64,000 nt of DNA from assembly GCF_052324685.1 (NCBI RefSeq), contig NC_135221.1:8032875-8096874 (forward strand), given 5' to 3'. This document shows positions 11,884 to 24,453 of this stretch, one piece after another. A program made the translations under genes and the position numbers. Numbering within the stretch: the first letter of the stretch is position 1; each line of letters starts with the position of its first letter. This DNA is from Brachyhypopomus gauderio. Taxonomy: Eukaryota > Chordata > Actinopteri > Gymnotiformes > Hypopomidae. Under the pieces are notes generated by a model. The model had not been told where the DNA came from. It made no database searches and saw only the letters and a list, made by a program, of their open reading frames with translations.

Positions 11884-14800
11884 ATGCCCTCAGGGGTGCC
11901 TCTTGAGCTCGAGGACCTGAGGGTCACCTCACAAAGGCTCACCTCACGAGGGCTCACCTTCGCCCCCAGAGTCAGCAGTGTCTCTCGCACACCCAGCGGA
12001 CACTTTCAGATGAAGAATGCCCTGAAATCTGATTTTGGTAAGAATGTGCCAGGGTAGAAGTTCAGCAGGACTATCTCAGCCTCCATGTCCAAAACACAGA
12101 GCAATACAGGTCAGGTACGCTTCTATATTGATCAAATGGACCTTTCTTTCTCCTGAGCAGCCTCCTCTGTGCAGTCAGTGGCAGATGAGAATCTAACTTT
12201 AGCAGACATTGAGAGCATGCTCTCACAGAAAGTGGAGGGCAGGCAGCATGACCTGAAGGCAGCTTTCAGAGCCTTCGACCAGGAGGACAGGGGCACTGTC
12301 ACCAAAGGGGAGTTTCGCAGAGTCATTGAGAGCTTCCTTGTGCCACTCACACAATCTCAGTTCAAAGCCCTTTTGGCAAAGGTAGGTTAAAAGTGCAAAA
12401 CAAGTTAAAATGCAGGATCTATCTCCTAAGATTTATAGGGTAAAGTTTTAAGGTACGGCTATAGGTCTATGTTTTAAAATGTGCGTCATATCATACATCA
12501 CGTCATGCCCATCATGCATCTTAACCTCCTGCATATGCCATTTTTAACCATGCTCGTTGTATTAATGTTAGGTTCCAAAGAGAAGGAATGGAACTATACT
12601 CTATATGAAATTCCTACAACAATACTGCCCACTCTCCTCAACACTTAATAGGTATTGTGGGTAATTACAACAATTTTCTCAAAGCCCTTTTTAATTGTAT
12701 AAACATTCGATGCAACTTATCAGTGTCTCTTGTTGCAGAATTACATCAGTGAGTGCCATTTCTCAGAGCTGGGCATTTGAAAAGCTGCTGTGCCGTCTGA
12801 AGGAAAAGGTGCGTTGTGGTAACTTCACTTTATAACAAAGTATGTTTTATTGCATTTTATAACAGTGTACCCATTTTATTTTGCTTCTAACAGATAGGAG
12901 GCAACTTAAAAACCATCACAAGGGCTTTTCGTCTGTTTGATTATAACCGTGATGGGCAGATCCAGCAGCATGAGTTGAAGAGGGTGCTGGAGAGTTACTG
13001 TTTTCCTATGAGCCAGCAGGAGTTTCACAGGTCCTGTGATCTAATCCAGTTATATCCTATAAGAAAATGATATATTAAGAATTTTAATCAAGGGACTCAA
13101 TGTACTTGGTGATTGCAGGCTATGGTCACACTACAGCCCAAAGAACTCACACACACTGTCCTACAAGGAGTTTCTTGAAAGACTTGGTGCTGATTGTGAG
13201 AAATACCAGGACTCTCCAAAACTCGGTATTGTCTAAGCATTTGATGGGTAATATAATGCCTGGTTTGAAGTTCCTGATTTCATAGACTGTTGTTTTTTTC
13301 TTTTGCCACCTTTCAAAGAGGCAAATATTCAGTAAATCATTTTGTTGAAAAGTTGTGTTGGAACAGAGGTTTACCCCTCCTTTTATAATGCTGCACTTTA
13401 CAACACTGCTCTGTAGTCACCTTTATTTGATGACTTTTGAAAACCTGTTCTAGATTCGAATTTGGATGTAGTAAAGCAGTCTAGAGGAAGACCCAAAAGA
13501 CGCCAAAGCAGGACAACAGCCTGGACATCTTCACCAGAGACTGGGGACACTTTGGATGAAATCCATGAAAAGTTTGTTAAAAAAGTAAGCAAATGGTATA
13601 CATCATTACAATTACAGTCAAATATCTTAATAAGAGTTTAGACCCTGAATGTTCATTCTATGTTCTGTGCAATAGATGAGTGTGAACCACGCTTCTGTGG
13701 AGAAAGCCCTTCAAGCGTGTGACATTATAGGCAGTGGTGTCGTCTCCCGTGACGACTTAAGGGCAGTTGTGAGCAATTATCTTTTTCCAATTGAGGACAG
13801 CAATTTTCTTAGTCTTTTAAGCAGGTATGAGGTTGATCTTTGTTATAGTTTTACTGATTTATGTTCTACATTGTGATTAAACTTGTTTCTGAAGTTTATA
13901 AGATTCGGCTATGTTTAATTTTGGTCTAATGTAGGTTTGGACTGAACTCTGTTGAATATGTGAACTGGAGGAAATTCATGAGTCTGTGTAGGGAAGAGGA
14001 GCAGATATTGCCTGCAGGGTGAGTTATAGTTTCAAAAAAAATATTTCAGTGTAATTGAAAGTGTCTTTTATCTGAAATAAAGTTATCTGAAATCCTGTCT
14101 AGAATATCTATAAATGAATGGACACTAAAATAACAGGCAGTTGTTTTCACATCTATGGGATTCCCCTGTTTCTATTAGAAAAGACACCGGTGCTTCTACC
14201 CCTGATCTGACAAGTATTAAAGAAATTCTACCTAGACTACAGCAACACATATTTGAAGTGTATCCTCTTCTAAAGAAATCCTTCCTACTCTTTGACGAGG
14301 TTTGTTAAAGGTTTCTGAAGTTTCATTGTCTCTGTACAGGACCAGCTGTAAACTACTGACATTCACCAAATCCTAATTTCTGGTTCTACCATCATTGTGA
14401 TTTTTCTCATATTGCAAAACTAAGACAGACATAAAACTACAAAAGTATTGGGTAATGGATACATGATTTATTGTGTGTGTGTGTGTGTGTGTTGTTATTC
14501 CAGAAAAGAAGTGGACTGATCAGCAGGGGGGATATGAGAAGAATTCTGCAGGAACTGACTTTCAGCCTGACAGATGAGCAGTTCAGAGGGCTGATGGATC
14601 TGGTCCATGTACCTCCATCAGGAGGGATTCCCTACATGCCCTTCATTGACTTTTTCCGCAAGAAGGAGCTTACAGAGGTGGTGTAAGATTTCACGAACAT
14701 GTATATACTGTGCATACATAGTAACTTTAGTCTGACCTAATATATTCCAAGCAAAACAAGTTAAGTAAGTTGATGCCTTTCTCTTTTTACGAAGTGCTAA

Positions 14801-17800
14801 TATACATTACCGTAGGTCACGATGAGCATGCATTAACTTAACTTGTACATAAATTGCAGCGCCAGCAGCAAAGCAGCAAGGTCTCCGATCTGTCACGGAC
14901 ATTCACTCAGCCTTCCACTACCATAGCCACCTGCACTGAAGTATGTACATTTCACATCATAGATAATCCATTAGAATTCTATTATTTTAACCTGGTTTTC
15001 TCCTTCAATTGCACATTGGCTATAAATTAATAATAACAATAATGACATGTAATTATATATTTACTTATCACATGACCTTATTCTTAACCAGTTTATTAAC
15101 CATCATGTTACGACACTTAACTTCCTAAAATTATTATGACAAATTTCTTAATGATTTTGTTTTGAATGCAGGTCATGATAGCCATTCCGACTGTTTATCT
15201 CCGAAATGTTTGACTTGTATCATCAATAGCAGTTGCAGGATAGTGTTAGAACTGTATATGTAAAGACATCCACTGCATATGAAACACAAAGAAAACTCTC
15301 TTGTACTCCTCCAGCTGTTCTTAAGCATATAGTTGAGCAAGCATTTAATTGAAGTGTATTTAAGTTTATTAATTGCATATAAGGAACATTTATAAAGCCT
15401 AAGCCATTTTCTTGAATTTATAGGTGGAAGGGATTCCTAAGGCATCTCCTAAAACTTGCAATGAAGACCAAAAAAAAAAGTCAAGTTTTAAGTTCGGCAA
15501 CTTCATGTCTGCTGAAGACTGCTTCAGTCAGCTTGAAAAAAGAATCAAAGAATGCCATGGGGTAGTGTTTTCCTGTGATTTATGTGAATAATTTAGTTAG
15601 TAATTTTGTCCTTCCACATTTAATATCGAAGTGTAAATAACCTTTTAAATATAGTTCTATAAATGTGTCATCTTATAGTATAATCGCTAACTGACCTTTT
15701 GACAGAAAGTGAAAAAAATCTCCTATTTTCTCTTAGAATGTTTTAACAGCATTCCTTCTGATGGACACCAATAAAGATCGGCTGGTGAACTGGAAGGACT
15801 TCAGAGTTCTGTTTGACAGCATTCATTTCAACACGAAGGAAACTGAGTACCAGAAGCTGCTGGATATGATGGGCTTGAAGCCCAACTGCACTCTGAACTA
15901 CCATGAGTTCTACAGCAAGGTAGTCTCTGCTGGCAGAGCGAGAGCACACCCGACCTCCAACATTAGGTGAGCCTAATCTTGGCCATTACTCACTATGGCA
16001 ATGGCTGGAAATACTATACTTCTATCACAGGGAGGGGCCAGTGATGGTTCAATTCATGGTGTTTTGTTCCCAGAGCTGATCAGTGGTTTGACAGTGGATG
16101 TGAGCAGGTCCACGCTTACTTGGAGGCCCGTGCAGGCTCGCCCGAGCTCTCAAAGGTACCGCCCACTTTTCAACGTTCAGTGAAAGGCATAACCATTAAA
16201 GATAAACCATAGCAACCGTTCCTGTGATATTACTGGTTGATGAGTGGGAGATTTGTTGTGAAGGTAGCGCTCCCGTTTCTACAGACCTGTGGGGCTTAAG
16301 TAGTGACTGGAAAGGGGAGAAAACAAGCTGCATGTGAATATGAATATAAATGAGCAAATAATGAGTGGGTAACGGATGGGACCCGGGCAGGAGGAGGCGT
16401 GTGTGTGTGGCAGTGGGCGTGTCCATCTTAGGCTTGGACACCATGACACATTTGATTTTCACTGCATAGATTGTTTTGTTTTTCTCTATTATAAATTTTC
16501 ATGTGTTTCGTGACAGGCTTTTGGCCCTCATGGTAAAGTTGGTGAAAACATTATCACAAAAAATGGTCTGAAGCATTTCCTTTACAAATGTGGCTTACAC
16601 GTTGCTCCATATGAATTTGAGAAAACATGGGCAAGGTAAGGAATGCTAGCTCTTTAAATGTCTAGGTAATTGATATGCTTTTTGAAAACTTACAGTTTTG
16701 GACTGATCCCACATCCCTTGTATTTATTAGGTACGATGAGATTGGCAAAGGCTACATCACTTACACTGAGTTCCTGGACAAGATGAACGTCATGCCACAA
16801 GAGTTTACTCGGGCAAAGACTCCGGCAGCAGAAACCTTACACAGGACCGCCTGCATCACCCCTCTCACAGAAACCACACTGCACAAGCTAAGGTGAGTAG
16901 CCTGTTGTAAAGAAAGCTCTGCTTAAGTCTCAGTTAATGCCAGTAAAATGAACTTGGGGCTTGAGTTCAGTTTGATGTATTTCAGTGATGTTGATAAACG
17001 TCTTTCATCCTTATTGGCATGTACACCAGGTAGAATGAGAACTGTCTCTTTGTAGGGAGTGGTTGCAGCTCAACTGTGAGGATGTGAGCAAGGGCCTGGT
17101 GGCACTGGATAAGGGGAAAGATGGTCATGTGACACTCATGGACCTGCGGGCTCTGTTATGCAGAAACGGCTTCCAGATAGATGGGCACCAGTTATTGCGT
17201 CTGCTTAATAGGTATTTTGAACACAAAAAAAAACACAAATTAGTACTGCGTTAATACAATGGAATGTTTGAGACTTTTCAGGTCACACAAGTTCAGTCTA
17301 TGGATATCTTGGAGTAGTTTTTGAGTTGAACAAGATGTTAGTAGTGGAATCTGAGCTCTGTCTCTCTGTCTTCTTTCTGTTGACTCCCTGCTGTCTTCTC
17401 CTGTAGTCTTGGGATTGACATTTCTCACAACAAGCTGCTTTACCTTCATTTTCTGAAGCGTATTTCTGGCACCGTAGTTGATGGCAGGTCTGTCGTAGCA
17501 TCTCCAGTTAACCCATCCTTGGGGACCCAGGTACCAGGAGAGAGTGCAAAAGCTCTCAGCCCCGAGAGAGCCTTACAGAGTCTGCTCCCCACCTCCTCAG
17601 ATACTGTTTCCAAGGTATGGATGGTACTAGCTAACATGTGAATGCACAATTGTGATTATAAAAATAAAACAATGCAAGTTAAAATCACATTCATGATGTT
17701 TTGTTGATCCAGGCTTTTGCAGCATTCGATAAGACTGGAAATGGCAAAATAGCGCAGTGTGATTTCCGGCGGGTGCTGGACCACCTCTGTGTCAGAGTCT

Positions 17801-20800
17801 CTGATGTGCAGTACAGAAAGCTGCTATCTAAGCTGTCAGTCAGAGATGGAGAGGCGGACATGGTGGACTGGAAGAAGTTTCTGCAAACATTTGACCTTTG
17901 CAAAAAAGAGGTGAAAATGTTAGAAGTATTACATAAAAACTGAATGACTGTGTTACTTCTACTAGTACAGCTATTACTCTGTGATACTACTATGTCAGCT
18001 TCTAGCCATAGAGCATACATGGTGTCTGATTTTTGCTGTATTAATTTAGGGTTTGTTTTTTGGGCTGTGTTTTTTTTTTTTACAGACATCTGAAGAATGG
18101 GCTGAGAAGGTTCAAAAGGCACGTTTCCCTAACCAGGCCTGTCCTCTGCCAATCGGTGATATTCTACTGCGGATCCAGGAAGTAGTCTCTGCCCGTCTTT
18201 GCATCATCACCAAAGAGATGGTGGACCTAGATTATGCCAGAAACAATGAAATCTCAAAAGAGGACTTCAGGAACGTTTGTGACCACCACTTTCTAAGACT
18301 CACTGATGACCAGGTAAGCCCTAACATTAACTCCAAATTGAATTAACATTAAGTCCAAATTTCAAAGAATAACCTAACAAACATCTTTTCACTGCCTGGA
18401 ACATCATAACCCACAGCATATGTGATCTTTTCAGTTTGAGAAACTATGGAAAATACTGCCAGTCAATGTCTTCGACAACCTGGATTACCGGGAGTTCCTA
18501 AAGAAGTTCAGCAGAAAATCAGCAGGAGGATCATCTTCTCCAGATTTGGCAGATCGATTGGAGAACTCAACGAATGTTACTCCACGGCACCTCAAAACTG
18601 CATACTGCACCCCTGAACAATGCAAGGTATCATTACAAGTGTGTGACCAGTCAGGCAGCCTTCTCCAGCCTTCACATCTGCATAGCACTGGGTATCAGTA
18701 GCATATCTATAATTGCACGTCTTTGAAATTGTCTCATTACAGCGTAAATGCAAGTCTTAAATAAAACAATTATCCATGACCCATGACGGTTTTGTTGTGT
18801 CTTACCACCATCTACCTCCTGATCCAAACCACTGCTCTGGAAGCAGCCCAGATGTCCCTCCATGGTGTGTGGAGGGTCTGAGGTGACCCTCTTGCAGGAA
18901 CGCGAGGCCATGGAGAGGAGACTGCGCTTTCAGGTTCTTGCCTGCTGGAAGGAGATTCAGAGGAAGTGCAGAGAGGCAGACAAAGAAAGGACCGGGCAAC
19001 TCAGCACAGACGTCTTCTTAGGTAGACAACATGTTTTTTGGTTTCTGTGATTAAACCATCTTGTTTCGAATTAAGAGTCAATAAAATGAAATCCCACTCC
19101 AGCCCATTTTAAACATCATAACATATCATATCATAAGAGTCATATGTATGATTCCCACAGGCATACTGAAGGATCTACGGATTAACCTGTCTGAGTCTCA
19201 GTTTGAGCATGTGTTGAAGAATCGTAACATCACAAGCAAGGGACGAACCTCCTACCTAGAATTCCTGCAGCACTGTGTGTTGATGCTCAGACCTCAGACC
19301 AGTACCGGCACCAACAAGCTGAAGCTCCACATACCCAGAACACTGGTGCGACTTCTGCACAACATGCTGTACTGTTACCAGTTATCACATAGTTTCACAT
19401 TACTGCATTTACTGTCCTTCCATACATTAGTACAGCTGCTGTATAGTTTTAAAATGTATTACAAAACTCTTATTTTCTGTTCTGGATTACAAGAGACAGT
19501 ATTGCAGAATCTACAAAGTTTACAGTGGTTTTGGTTTTGTTCTGGTTTTGTTACCGATACATCGGGGGTCTCGGAGAAACGCTCCATTCGTATTTTAAGA
19601 GACACGGGAGCTGCACAGACGCTGATGTTAGATTCGATTTTACCTTTGTCGGAGGACAGTTATTGTGGGTGTGATGTGTTAATTCAGGGAATCAAGATGG
19701 GTGTTATTCGAGTGCCTTTGCATAAAGTATGTTTAGAAATGACGGATTTCAAGGGGGAGGTGAAAGTCGCGGTACGCCCTACGTTGCCCATCAGTGGCAT
19801 CGATCTCATTTTGGGAAACGATGTCGCCGGTGGCCGGCTATTTACCCTTCCTGAAGTGGTATCCGAACCTCAAAGCACTGATTTGCATCCGCTGTTCCCT
19901 GCATGTGTGTTAACTCGTGCTCAGAGTAAGAAATACACTGATGTGATAGACCTGTCCGACACTTTCATGGCTGTTGCGAAGCCTGCTGCAAGAGGGGAAA
20001 AAGTCGAAGAGCGCAGTCCTGAGAAGGACGGGGCCACTGCCCTCCACCTCTCTATGTCGGAGAAGACGTTCAGCAGGTCCCAATTAGCTGCTGCCCAAAG
20101 GGCGGATGTGTCCTTAGAGCCGTATCGCACAGTCGCGACTGATTCTAATGCTGAGCGGTATTTTTTTATGGATGGTTTATTAATGAGGAAATGGTCTCCT
20201 CCAAACGCAGTAGATGACCGACATGAAGTTCATCAAGTGGTGGTCCCTGTAGACCTTAGACCGCAGGTTTTAGCTTTAGCCCATGACCACCCATGTGCAG
20301 GCCATTTCGGGGTGCGAAAAACCCTGCTGCACTTATTGAAATATTTTTATTGGCCTACCGTAAAGTCTGACGTTGCTGAATATTGTCGTACCTGTCATAC
20401 ATGTCAGCTGGTGGGAAAACCTAACCAGAAGATACCGCCTGCCCCCCTGCGTCCTATCGCTGTCACCGGCAACCCCTTTGACCATATTATTATTGACTGT
20501 GTAGGTCCTTTGCCAAAGACTCGAACTGGCTACAGTTACCTGCTAACGTTGATGTGCGCTGCAACGAGATTTCCCGAGGCGATACCCTTAAGGAGCTTAC
20601 ATACGCGATCGGTGGTTAAAGCTTTGGTGAAGTTCTGCACCACCTTTGGTTTACCAAAAGTCATACAATCCGATCAAGGCTCAAATTTTACTTCCCGGTT
20701 ATTCGCCCAGGTGATGCGCGAATTGAAAATAAAACACCAGATGTCGAGCGCATATCACCCTGAATCACAGGGAGCTCTCGTGCGTTTTCATCAAACGTTT

Positions 20801-23800
20801 AAAACCATGCTTCGGTCTTACTGCCTAGAGACTGAAAAAGATTGGGATGAGGGGATCCCCCTCTTGTTGTTTGCAATTAGAGAGGCTGTACAGGAATCCA
20901 CTGGATTTACTCCCTCTGAATTGGTTTTTGGGCATGTGGTACGTGGGCCATTAAAAGCCCTATATGAGCAGTGGTTGGCTCCGACATTGCCTGCTGAAAG
21001 CAAGCCTGTGGGTGTTTACGTGCGCGCCCTAAGAGAGAAAATGCAGTTGGCTCACTCGATGGCTAAGAAAGCGCTAGTATCGTCACAGTCCATTATGAAG
21101 ACGAGATATGATAAAAAAGCCGTGTTGCGATCCTTCGAAGTAGGTGATCAAGTTCTGGCCCTGTTACCAATAGTGGGGTCCCCTTTGAAGGCTAACTTTT
21201 CTGGTCCCTATAATGTGAAAGAAAAGGTTGACGACACCACCTACGTCATTACCACCCCAGACCGAAAACGAAAAACCAGAGTCTGTCACATTAACTTGTT
21301 GAAGTTCTACAAAGCCAGAACCCCTGTTTCAGTAACGCCCACCTGCAACGCGACCCCTGTTTCGATCACTTCTCCTCCCACGCTCGCTGATTACTCACCT
21401 GAAATGGACAATATCAAGTTAGGCATATACAGTCTTCCCTGTGCCCGTCTCCCGAATTCGGAGGCTTTAGCCTTACTGGATGCCAAATTAGTTGATGTTC
21501 CCCATTTTTCCCAGGATATCAAGAAAATGATTAAAGATTATCCTTCCCTATTCACAGACACCCCGGGCCGCACAACAGTGTTGGAACACGACATAGACGT
21601 TAGTGGTCATGCTCCAATCAAACAACATCCCTACCGCGTAAATCCTAGGAAAAGGACAGTACTCTCCCAGGAAACGCCCTATTTAGTGGAAAACGGTTTG
21701 GCCATACCCAGCCGTAGTCCGTGGTCGTCTCCGTGTTTGTTGGTTCCGAAACCTGACGGAACTCATCGGTTATGTACCGATTTTCGTAAAGTGAACGCAA
21801 TAACCACACCTGACTCTTTCCCCCTTCCTCGTCTGGAGGACTGTATTGACCGTGTTGGTTCTGCGAAAATCGTAACCAAGTTGGACCTGTTAAAAGGGTA
21901 TTGGCAGGTACCACTCACAAAGCGCGCTTCGGACATCTCTGCGTTTTCAACCCCTGATGCGTTTTTGCAGTACACGGTTATGCCGTTCGGTCTTCGTAAC
22001 GCGCCTGCCACATTCCAGCGTTTAATGAACCTCACATTGGGGGACGTCAAAAATTGTGTGGCCTATTTAGATGACATAGTCATTTATACCGAAACATGGG
22101 AGCACCATCTGGAGGTTTTAGATATTGTTTTCAGACGTCTACATGAAGCCTCCTTGGTTTTGAACTTGGAGAAGTGCGAGTTCGGTAGAGCGGTTGTGTC
22201 GTATTTGGGGAAAATGGTGGGGCAAGGCCATGTGAAACCCCTTGATGCCAAAGTGCAGGCTATTGCTGAATTTCCTGTACCGACCACTCGGCGGGAATTA
22301 AGGCGTTTTCTGGGAATGGCGGGTTACTATCGATGTTTTTGTAAGAACTTCGCAGTGGTGGTGGCGCCCCTCACAAACCTCCTCCGCAAAAATGCTCTCT
22401 TCTCGTGGTCCCATGAGTGTGATGCCGCTTTTAGGGCTGTGAGGTTGTTATTGAGCAGCTCACCCGTTCTGGCTGCTCCTAAAACCTGTACTCCCTTTAA
22501 GTTAGAAGTAGATGCTAGTGACACTGGAGTCGGAGCGGTTCTCCTCCAAGAAGGCGATGATACTGTAGACCACCCTGTATGTTACTTTTCCAAGAAATTC
22601 TTGAAGCATCAGCTAGCATACAGCACCATCGAGAAAGAAGCTTTGGCTTTGATGTTAGCATTACAACACTTCGAGGTCTATTTAGGTGACAGCCCTCATC
22701 CGATACTCGTGTTTACTGACCACAACCCTCTGGTGTTTGTACAGCGCATGTGCAACAAAAACCAGAGACTCATGCGTTGGTCTCTGATTTTGCAGAGTTT
22801 TAATTTATCCATTCAGCACAAAAAAGGAACAGATAATGTGGTTGCGGACGCACTCTCTAGGTGTTGAGCTTCGCCCCAGAGGTGCGTTTTTGTGTGGGGG
22901 GGTGTTATGTCCATGTGTATTTGGTGGGGGTTGTTTTCGTTCTGCATGTGTGTTCAGTGTCTCTTCTAGACAGAGTTGCGCTGCCCGGACGAGGGGGTGG
23001 TTTGCGGACTGCGACCTGTGTCGCGGAATGCGGAAGTGATCGGAATGCGGACGCCGGTGGAATGCGGAAGAACACTCCAATAAATACGGATCATTCGTTT
23101 GCGTCAGCGCGGCATGCTGGTTCTAATGCTTGGGACTAGTTTGCCGTCTGTGTTATCGATATATGACTGTGCTGATTTTCCTATATGGTAGTTTAGTTCG
23201 GTGGACTCTATTTCTGAGCAGAGATTGTCTCGGCTGTTCGTTGTTTATTAATGTGTTGTATATGTTATGGTTTTGTATGGTGCGTGTCCTGGTCACCCCT
23301 GGGTAGGGTTGGTGGCTGTTTGATTTAACATTTTGGGTAGTGGTTGTTCTTTTGTTTTGGGTTTTCAGCCTTAGCCAACCTGAAGACAGTGGGGTTTCTC
23401 TTTTATGTATATTTATATGTATATGTCCGTCTATCACCTGTATATATATATATATATCACCACCTGTAACCTACATAAACTCATTTCACTATGCGCTATT
23501 GGTCGTACGTGATCTGTCACTAGAGAAGGTTCACCATTATTTCACAGTGTTATGGGCCCAACCTAGACTGGGTCGTAACAAGGATAATAATCTTTTAAAA
23601 ATAAGCATTTGTATTTTCACTACATTACCCAGCATGCTGTATACCTCTTTCTTTCTTCCAAAGATGAGTTCTGGGCACCTAAGCAAGGAGTGCATGGATG
23701 CCTTGGTCAGGATGTGCGCTCCTGTGCAGCTCCACCGGAGGTCTTTGAGGACAGCATTTAGCTCTCTTGACAAAAAGCGCTTAGGGATGATTTCTCTTCA

Positions 23801-24193
23801 GAACTTTAACAAGGTAAATTATAATTCCCCCTTTTAAGTTAATTCAGTCGCCTTCATGTAAGATTCAACAAGTGATAGTACTTCTAACTATATTATATAA
23901 CTATACCTTATTACTATAGATTATAGTGTGATCAGGACATTTGACACTTGCTTTGATTAACTCGAGTTCTAATGTCTCTAGGACATTTGTAAAGTGAGTT
24001 AAGAATTTTAATTTAGTCAGTGATCAAGAACTAATAAAATTATTAAATTGTACATTTGTCATCTCAACAGGTTTTGAAACAGCACAACATAAATCTCTCA
24101 GAGGAAGACTTTTTTCATTTTACATCTTTCTTTGATAAGAACGTCTCAGGAAAAATCTCATACAGGGATTTTCTACAAATATTTCAGTGCTGA
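11884..24193 (+). CDS. efcab6: EF-hand calcium-binding domain-containing protein 6, copy 1
   Basis: Multi-EF-hand protein (DJBP in human), known from testis and sperm and as a DJ-1/androgen receptor partner. Coding exons: 11884-12037, 12161-12381, 12572-12651, 12739-12808, 12894-13030, 13119-13225, 13454-13584, 13676-13824, 13935-14018, 14179-14299, 14504-14677, 14860-14940, 15424-15561, 15737-15966, 16074-16155, 16517-16635, 16731-16892, 17056-17211, 17407-17614, 17713-17910, 18086-18313, 18435-18626, 18898-19021 (or from 18847), 19161-19345, 23664-23813 and 24071-24193. Phases agree, giving about 1267-1284 aa against 1501 in human. Paired EF-hand units repeat along the protein; one near-canonical loop is DYNRDGQIQQHE (exon 5), another MDTNKDRLVNWKDF (exon 14). 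Many other loops are degenerate, as in the family. The donor at 14677 is weak. A retroelement lies in the intron after 19345. Confidence 0.92.
14472..14492. repeat. (TG)n microsatellite, copy 1
   Basis: TG run just upstream of an efcab6 acceptor. The matching run in copy 2 is 8 bp longer. Confidence 0.9.
19526..23580 (+). mobile_element. Ty3/Gypsy LTR retroelement, Gmr1-like (integrase before reverse transcriptase), fossil
   Basis: Bounded exactly by comparison with the empty site in copy 2 near 37072. Parts in order: protease with DTGA (about 19600); integrase with an HHCC zinc region (about 20281-20410), the core including IQSDQGSNFTS (about 20664), and a GPY-type module (about 21204); reverse transcriptase with YLDDIVIYT (about 22063); RNase H with EVDASDTGVGAVLL (about 22505); and one LTR (22903-23580, TGTTA...TAACA ends) preceded by a G-rich polypurine tract. 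Integrase upstream of reverse transcriptase is the order of the Gmr1 clade of deuterostome Gypsy elements. Gag and a second LTR are not recognised, so the element is broken, with at least one major break and perhaps a few smaller ones. It is probably young: it occurs in only one of two near-identical copies. It lies in an efcab6 intron, in the gene's own orientation. Confidence 0.9.
22903..23580 (+). repeat. LTR of the Gmr1-like element
   Basis: Begins TGTTATGTCC right after a run of G and ends GTCGTAACA at the host junction. Inverted TGTTA/TAACA ends are typical of LTRs. It contains AATAAA near 23080, as expected for an LTR polyadenylation signal. Confidence 0.8.
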
Positions 24194-24257
24194 AGTTATA
24201 TCCCTAGAATGGAAAACTTCTACATTTTCACTTCGCTTAAGTGCCATCACATGACAT

Positions 24258-24263
24258 AATAAA
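24258..24263 (+). terminator. efcab6 (copy 1) polyadenylation signal
   Basis: AATAAA 65 bp beyond the efcab6 stop codon; conserved in copy 2. Confidence 0.6.
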
Positions 24264-24453
24264 ATAAAAAAGCAGTTTGTGTTGAGTCTTGCTATATGCT
24301 TACTACAGTGCTACTTATGAATTAATAACAAGCTGGTACAGAATATGTTGTCTATGTCTTAGCTGACGTTGGCAAGGAGAAACTGAGATGATGAGAGATC
24401 CTTACCTTATTTCACTTCACCAAGCAAGTGTGTTTTGGACAATACACCCCTGC

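Larger units (their letters stand above)
6882..24427. repeat. Tandem segmental duplication, unit 1 (with retroelement insertion)
   Basis: The unit carries samm50 exons 1-14 and all of efcab6. It is repeated directly at 24428-37922 with only scattered substitutions and small indels; the offset stays at about 17545-17555 until the retroelement. The left edge is where GTGTGTTTTGGAC begins; the right edge is where TTCACCAAGCAA ends. At 17546 bp it is 4051 bp longer than unit 2, which the element at 19526-23580 explains. Confidence 0.95.

Noticed and set aside
19148-22867. A single 1,239-codon open frame that could be read as an efcab6-retroelement fusion protein.
   Set aside because: The host part is an ordinary efcab6 exon (19161-19345) with a donor at 19346. 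Unit 2 shows the following sequence is intron, and the frame simply continues by chance through the intron into the element.
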